NCBI GenBank assembly: GCA_020437875.1
Contig: JAGQVR010000100.1
Coordinates: 1 to 9,934, forward strand
Reading direction: 5' to 3'
DNA length: 9,934 nucleotides
Source of the DNA: Flavobacteriales bacterium
GTDB taxonomy: Bacteria; Bacteroidota; Bacteroidia; Flavobacteriales_F; PHOS-HE28
The notes below the pieces were generated by a model, which saw only the letters and a list, made by a program, of their open reading frames with translations, was not told the origin of the DNA and ran no database searches. This document shows positions 6,538 through 9,934 of this stretch, piece after piece. The translations under genes were made by a program, and so were the position numbers. Each line of letters starts with the position of its first letter. Within the stretch, counting starts at the first letter, position 1.

Positions 6538-8177
6538 GGCAGGCGTTGGAAGAAGACGAAACCGTTCTTACGACCGATCTCGTGGAGGGTCGGGATGGCA
6601 CTCACTTCCTCCATGTTCGTGATCTTGCATACCACGTACACCGGCCGGTCGATATCGCCGTTCAGGAGCCACTCCTCGTCGTGTGCACGCGGGTCCTCTA
6701 CCGCTGGCTTGCGGGTATAGAAGAGCTGGGCGTAGCTCTTGAAGTTCTTCGTGATAACGTAACAGTCCTCTCCCTGTCGCGCCTCGTAGAATTCGATGGC
6801 GGCCCGCTGTGAATAGCCTTCGATGCGGTTGATGAAGAAGTACAGGGTGGTGGTGATGAAGAGCGCGGTCCCGCCGAAGAGCACCACGACCGCCTGCCGG
6901 ATGCGGTCGCTTCGGTTCAGGATGAAGCTGATGACAAGCGTCGCCGCGAGCAGCAGTCCGGCGATGCTCTCCACGCCGGACCAGCTGACCTCGGCCTGCA
7001 GGTTGGCCTGGCCGAAGGGGTCCTTCGCGAAGAGCGGCTCGATCATCCCGATGCGCATGCCGACGAACGGAACGGCGATGAAGATCAACGCGATGATGCC
7101 ACCGATCGCCCCGACGAGGTAACGTGGCCAGCCGAAGGGCTCCTGCCGCCGCCATGCCGCTTCCAGTCGGATCGCCGCGAGGTAGGTGAGCGGGAAATAG
7201 CACAGGCTGCTGTAGTGAACGATCTTGGTGCGCACCAGGCTGAAGAGGAGGAGCACCACCCAGAAGAGGATCACCATCCAACGGCGGTGTTCCTGTTGCA
7301 TGGCTTCAGCGCTCCGTGTTGGTCTTGCCAGCTCCTGGAGTGCGAATGCCGATGCCGGGAAGCAACCGAGCAGCAGTACCACGAAGTGATAGCCGAAGAA
7401 GCCGCCGTGCCCCGCATCTTCCGTGGTGAGCATGGCCACCTGTCGCCAGAAGAAGCCGGTGATGAACTCGGGACCGTGCTGTACGAGGTCGATCGCGGCC
7501 CAGAGACCGATGGTGAGGAGGAAGACCGCCGCAGCGCTGCCGATGCGTTCCCGACCCACGAGCGGGACGAAGCGTGAGCGGATCCAGAAGACGACGGCCG
7601 CGAGGCCCGGGATGAGCACCCCGACAGGACCCTTCGTCATCACCGCCAGTCCGAGGTAGAGGCCGGTCAGCATCGCGTATCGGCGTGCATGTCCGGTGGC
7701 CGGCGGGTGTTCCTCGCGCACCCAACTGATCATCGCGTCGAGCCCGAGGAAGATGAAGAGGTTGAACCAGGGGTCGATGATGCCGCTGCGGAAATAGAGA
7801 TGGGGCAGTATCGAGCCGATGTAGGCGAGCACCCAGAGCAGTCCGAAGAGCCGGCCACGGATACGGCTTCCGATGCGGAAGAGCATGAGCAGGGTGATGA
7901 TCCCGCAAATGGCGTTCGGTAGCCGTGCAGCGAACTCGCCCATGCCGAAGAGCGACATGCTCAGCGCCTGCATCCAGATGAAGAGCGGCGGCTTCTCGTG
8001 GAAGGGCAGATAGTCGATGCGCGGTTGCATCCAATTGCCCGTGACGAGCATCTCCCGCGCGATCTCCGCGAAGTTGATCTCGTCCCAATCGAAGAGGTGC
8101 ACCGCGCCAAGGCCGGGGATGAAGAGCACCGCCGCGATCGCGATGATCAGGAGCTGCAGGCGGCCGGTCGATGGCAT
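6534..8177 (-). CDS. Membrane glycosyltransferase, ArnT/PMT-like (GT39/GT83 type)
   Basis: A 547-residue polytopic inner-membrane protein of the GT-C fold, which transfers a sugar from a polyprenyl-phosphate donor to an acceptor on the outer face of the inner membrane. After the first membrane segment comes the first-loop acidic motif FDWDE (29-33), where Asp/Glu acts as catalytic base or metal contact. HEKPPLFIW (60-68) and the later RSGIIDPWFN are also typical of ArnT-like enzymes. About ten or more hydrophobic segments follow, then a soluble C-terminal domain of about 110 residues starting near RIEGYSQRAAIEF. The start at 8177 gives a short polar N-terminus directly before the first membrane helix; no Shine-Dalgarno sequence is visible. 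It lies 58 bases after the GT2 gene and overlaps the PLP-enzyme gene by 4 bases. Sugar and acceptor (lipid A, protein or polysaccharide) cannot be read from the sequence. Confidence 0.92.
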   Translation of the reverse strand: MPSTGRLQLLIIAIAAVLFIPGLGAVHLFDWDEINFAEIAREMLVTGNWMQPRIDYLPFHEKPPLFIWMQALSMSLFGMGEFAARLPNAICGIITLLMLFRIGSRIRGRLFGLLWVLAYIGSILPHLYFRSGIIDPWFNLFIFLGLDAMISWVREEHPPATGHARRYAMLTGLYLGLAVMTKGPVGVLIPGLAAVVFWIRSRFVPLVGRERIGSAAAVFLLTIGLWAAIDLVQHGPEFITGFFWRQVAMLTTEDAGHGGFFGYHFVVLLLGCFPASAFALQELARPTRSAEAMQQEHRRWMVILFWVVLLLFSLVRTKIVHYSSLCYFPLTYLAAIRLEAAWRRQEPFGWPRYLVGAIGGIIALIFIAVPFVGMRIGMIEPLFAKDPFGQANLQAEVSWSGVESIAGLLLAATLVISFILNRSDRIRQAVVVLFGGTALFITTTLYFFINRIEGYSQRAAIEFYEARQGEDCYVITKNFKSYAQLFYTRKPAVEDPRAHDEEWLLNGDIDRPVYVVCKITNMEEVSAIPTLHEIGRKNGFVFFQRLP

Positions 8178-8235
8178 GGGATCAGACGATCGCTCAAGTG
8201 GAGCCGACCAAGGTAGGCAGCTGCACCTGCCCTGT

Positions 8236-8985
8236 TCAGCGGCGCTCGCCCAGCAGCTTCCAGCCCATGATGCCGGTGCGCGCGAGGAAGTAGCGCCAGC
8301 TCACGTTCAACACACCGAAGCCGTACTTCATGCTGCGGCTGAAGTTGATGCTGCTCGCCTCGTCGAAGTACTTGGTGGGGCAAGTGATCTCCGCGATGTC
8401 GAAGCCGTGCCAGAACATCTGCCCGATCATCTGGTTGTCGAACACGAAATCGTCCGAACAGTTGTGGTAGGGGCAGGCATCGAGCACCTTGCGGTCGAAG
8501 GCGCGGTAGCCGGTGTGGTACTCGCTCAGCTTCTGGCCGCATAGCAGGTTCTGGGTGAAGGTGAGGAAGCGGTTGGCGATGTACTTGTACATCGGCATGC
8601 CACCCTTCAAGGCGCCCATGCCGAGGATCCGCGATCCGAAGACCACCGGATACACATCGTTCCCGATCAACGCGATCATGCTCACCAGAAGCTTCGGTGT
8701 GTACTGGTAATCGGGATGGAGCATCACCACGATGTCAGCTCCGAGGGACTTGGCCGTGTCGTAGCAGGTCTTCTGGTTGCCGCCGTAGCCCTTGTTCACG
8801 TCGTGCACCACCACATGCTTGATGCCCAGCTGCCGTGCCACCTCCACGGTGTTGTCCGGACTGCGGTCATCCACCAGCACCACCTCATCCACGAGGTCGA
8901 ACGGGATCTCGTCATAGGTCTGCTTCAGCGTGAGCGCGGCCCGGTAGGCGGGCAGCACCACCACGACCTTCTTCCCTTGGTACAT
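8236..8985 (-). CDS. Glycosyltransferase family 2 (polyprenyl-phosphate sugar synthase-like)
   Basis: A 249-residue GT-A fold enzyme resembling dolichyl/polyprenyl-phosphate mannosyl- or glucosyltransferases, which move a sugar from a nucleotide to the lipid carrier at the cytoplasmic face. Visible motifs are VVVVLPAY (7-14) and VDDRSPDNT (38-46) of the nucleotide-binding half, NKGYGGNQKT (64-73), an acidic LHPDYQYTP (89-97) in the place of the DXD metal site, FGSR (116-119), and EYHTGYRAF (155-163) in the acceptor region. There is no signal peptide, and no C-terminal membrane helices like those of GtrB-type enzymes are evident. It lies 27 bases downstream of the permease gene and is followed by the ArnT-like transferase, which fits a carrier-charging and transfer pair. 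The donor sugar is unknown. The ATG at 8985 puts the first beta strand at the expected place. Confidence 0.92.
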   Translation of the reverse strand: MYQGKKVVVVLPAYRAALTLKQTYDEIPFDLVDEVVLVDDRSPDNTVEVARQLGIKHVVVHDVNKGYGGNQKTCYDTAKSLGADIVVMLHPDYQYTPKLLVSMIALIGNDVYPVVFGSRILGMGALKGGMPMYKYIANRFLTFTQNLLCGQKLSEYHTGYRAFDRKVLDACPYHNCSDDFVFDNQMIGQMFWHGFDIAEITCPTKYFDEASSINFSRSMKYGFGVLNVSWRYFLARTGIMGWKLLGERR

Positions 8986-9012
8986 GCCCCAAAGATGGGA
9001 AGCAGCGGCCGT

Positions 9013-9918
9013 TCACTCACGCCCCGCGCGCGAAGCCGTGACGAGGTAGACACCTGCGAGGATCAGGCCGATCATCACGAACTGCTTCCAAGAGACGGGT
9101 TCGCCGTCCAGCAGCCCCCAACCGATGGCCACCACGGGCATGAGGTAGGTTACCGATGAGGCCCACACCGCGCTCGTGCGTTTCAGCAGGGCGTTCCACA
9201 TGACGAGGGAGATCGCTGAGCTCATCACCGCCAGGACGGCTACGTAGCCCAAAGCGCGCCAGGCGTCCGGATCGCGCTCAAGCGTGCCCGTGAGGTCGGT
9301 GGCCCAGCAGCCGATGGCCCCGATCGGGCCCACGAAGGTGAGCGCGAGCGCCGCCGTGGCCGAGGCGGGCAGCATGTACAGGTGGTGCTTCACGATGTTG
9401 CCGCTGAAGCCGTAGCAGAGGGTGCCAAGCACGGGTAGCATGGCATAGGGCGACCAGGTGGGTGTGCCTGTTTCCGGATCGGTGAGCACCAGGCCCACCG
9501 CACCCACAAGCCCGAGCAGCACCCCGAACACCTGCGCCAGGCGCACCCGGCTGGCGAAGAAGAGTACGCCCACCAGGAGGGTGAAGAGCGGTGTCAGGCT
9601 GTTCAACATCCCGCTGAGCGAGCTCTCGATCCGCGTCTGGGCCGTGGCATAGAGGAAGGCCGGTATCCCGTTGCCGAGGACCCCCGTGCCCAGGATCGGC
9701 AACCAATGTTTGAAGAGCAGCCGGTAATGCTTCAGCAGCAGGGGACAAAGCGCCAGCCAGGCGATGAAGAGCCGGGCCGAGGCCAATTGCATGCCGCTGA
9801 GCACCGGGCGCCCCTCTTGGAAGAGGCCCCGCTTCATCAGGATGAAGGAGCTGCCCCAGATGAGCGCCAGGATCAGCAGGAGGGACCGGTCGGTCCGGCG
9901 GTCGGTCCCGGGGAGCAT
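9013..9918 (-). CDS. DMT-superfamily EamA-type permease
   Basis: A 301-residue inner-membrane protein with about ten hydrophobic helices arranged as two EamA repeats, the normal size for drug/metabolite transporter family exporters. The first helix carries the typical ALIWGSSFILMKRG; the first repeat ends near GLVGAVGLVLTD and the second ends at WKQFVMIGLILAGVYLVTASRA. The substrate cannot be predicted; family members export amino acids, nucleosides or other metabolites. The ATG at 9918 leaves a short charged N-terminus (MLPGTDRRTDRS) before the first helix, and a candidate promoter box lies just upstream at the window edge. It is probably the first gene of a four-gene minus-strand unit, with 27 bases to the GT2 gene. 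Export of a metabolite linked to the PLP enzyme would fit but is only inference. Confidence 0.93.
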   Translation of the reverse strand: MLPGTDRRTDRSLLLILALIWGSSFILMKRGLFQEGRPVLSGMQLASARLFIAWLALCPLLLKHYRLLFKHWLPILGTGVLGNGIPAFLYATAQTRIESSLSGMLNSLTPLFTLLVGVLFFASRVRLAQVFGVLLGLVGAVGLVLTDPETGTPTWSPYAMLPVLGTLCYGFSGNIVKHHLYMLPASATAALALTFVGPIGAIGCWATDLTGTLERDPDAWRALGYVAVLAVMSSAISLVMWNALLKRTSAVWASSVTYLMPVVAIGWGLLDGEPVSWKQFVMIGLILAGVYLVTASRAGRE

Positions 9919-9924
9919 GCGGCG

Positions 9925-9932
9925 CGAAATTA
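9925..9932 (-). promoter_or_regulatory. Possible Bacteroidota -7 promoter box upstream of the permease
   Basis: Read on the minus strand, the bases just before the permease ATG are GATAATTTCGCGCCGC. TAATTTCG matches the Bacteroidota -7 consensus TAnnTTTG at all but one position and ends 6 bases before the start codon. It is one of the few AT-rich spots in this GC-rich window. The -33 region lies beyond the window, so it cannot be assessed; the short spacing would imply a very short leader. Confidence 0.35.
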
Positions 9933-9934
9933 TC

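Noticed and set aside
5806..6720. 304-residue plus-strand frame opposite the PLP enzyme
   Set aside because: Antisense to a gene with intact catalytic motifs; composition is Arg/His/Val-rich as expected of a shadow frame.
8216..8231. GGCAG/CTGCC inverted repeat in the gap between the GT2 and ArnT-like genes as a terminator
   Set aside because: Only a 5-bp stem with no T run on the minus strand, in GC-rich DNA inside a co-directional unit.
8986..9012. CATCTTTG upstream of the GT2 start as a possible -7 promoter box
   Set aside because: It differs from TAnnTTTG at the first base, ends only 4 bases before the ATG and sits in a 27-base gap within an apparent operon; chance is likelier.

Overview
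The window looks like a chromosomal segment from a high-GC member of the Bacteroidota, most likely Flavobacteriales. Three things suggest this: the adjacent GTPases Era and Der; a secreted protein built of the 'PNAG...C...LGG.P..GG.W' repeats typical of Bacteroidota surface proteins; and the absence of a recognisable Shine-Dalgarno sequence at every start that can be placed. The assignment rests on protein character, not on a database search. The window is almost fully coding. No gene-free stretch exceeds about 90 bases, and I see no tRNA, rRNA, CRISPR array or insertion sequence.

Plus strand, 1-5372: the 3' part of era (ribosome-assembly GTPase), complete der (double-GTPase ribosome-assembly factor), a large exported protein with a DUF3857/transglutaminase-like layout that appears to lack the catalytic cysteine, and a secreted repeat protein. 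That last protein stops exactly where a type IX secretion (T9SS) C-terminal sorting domain would be expected. A long imperfect palindrome (4177-4252) lies between the last two genes and pairs with the start codon of the repeat protein.

Minus strand, 9918-5374: four tightly spaced genes that look like one transcription unit, in transcription order: a DMT/EamA-family permease, a family 2 glycosyltransferase, an ArnT/PMT-like membrane glycosyltransferase, and a PLP-dependent trans-sulfuration-family enzyme whose ATG overlaps the preceding stop (ATGA). The two glycosyltransferases suggest a polyprenyl-phosphate-sugar route: the soluble enzyme would charge the lipid carrier and the membrane enzyme would transfer the sugar outside the inner membrane. 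The permease and the PLP enzyme have no obvious place in that pathway.

The two gene blocks converge at 5372/5374 with one base between stop codons and no visible terminator. I found no clearly new multi-gene system. The points most worth checking are the palindrome over a start codon, the missing sorting domain at the convergent junction, the apparently inactive transglutaminase-like protein and its unresolved start, and the odd membership of the minus-strand operon.
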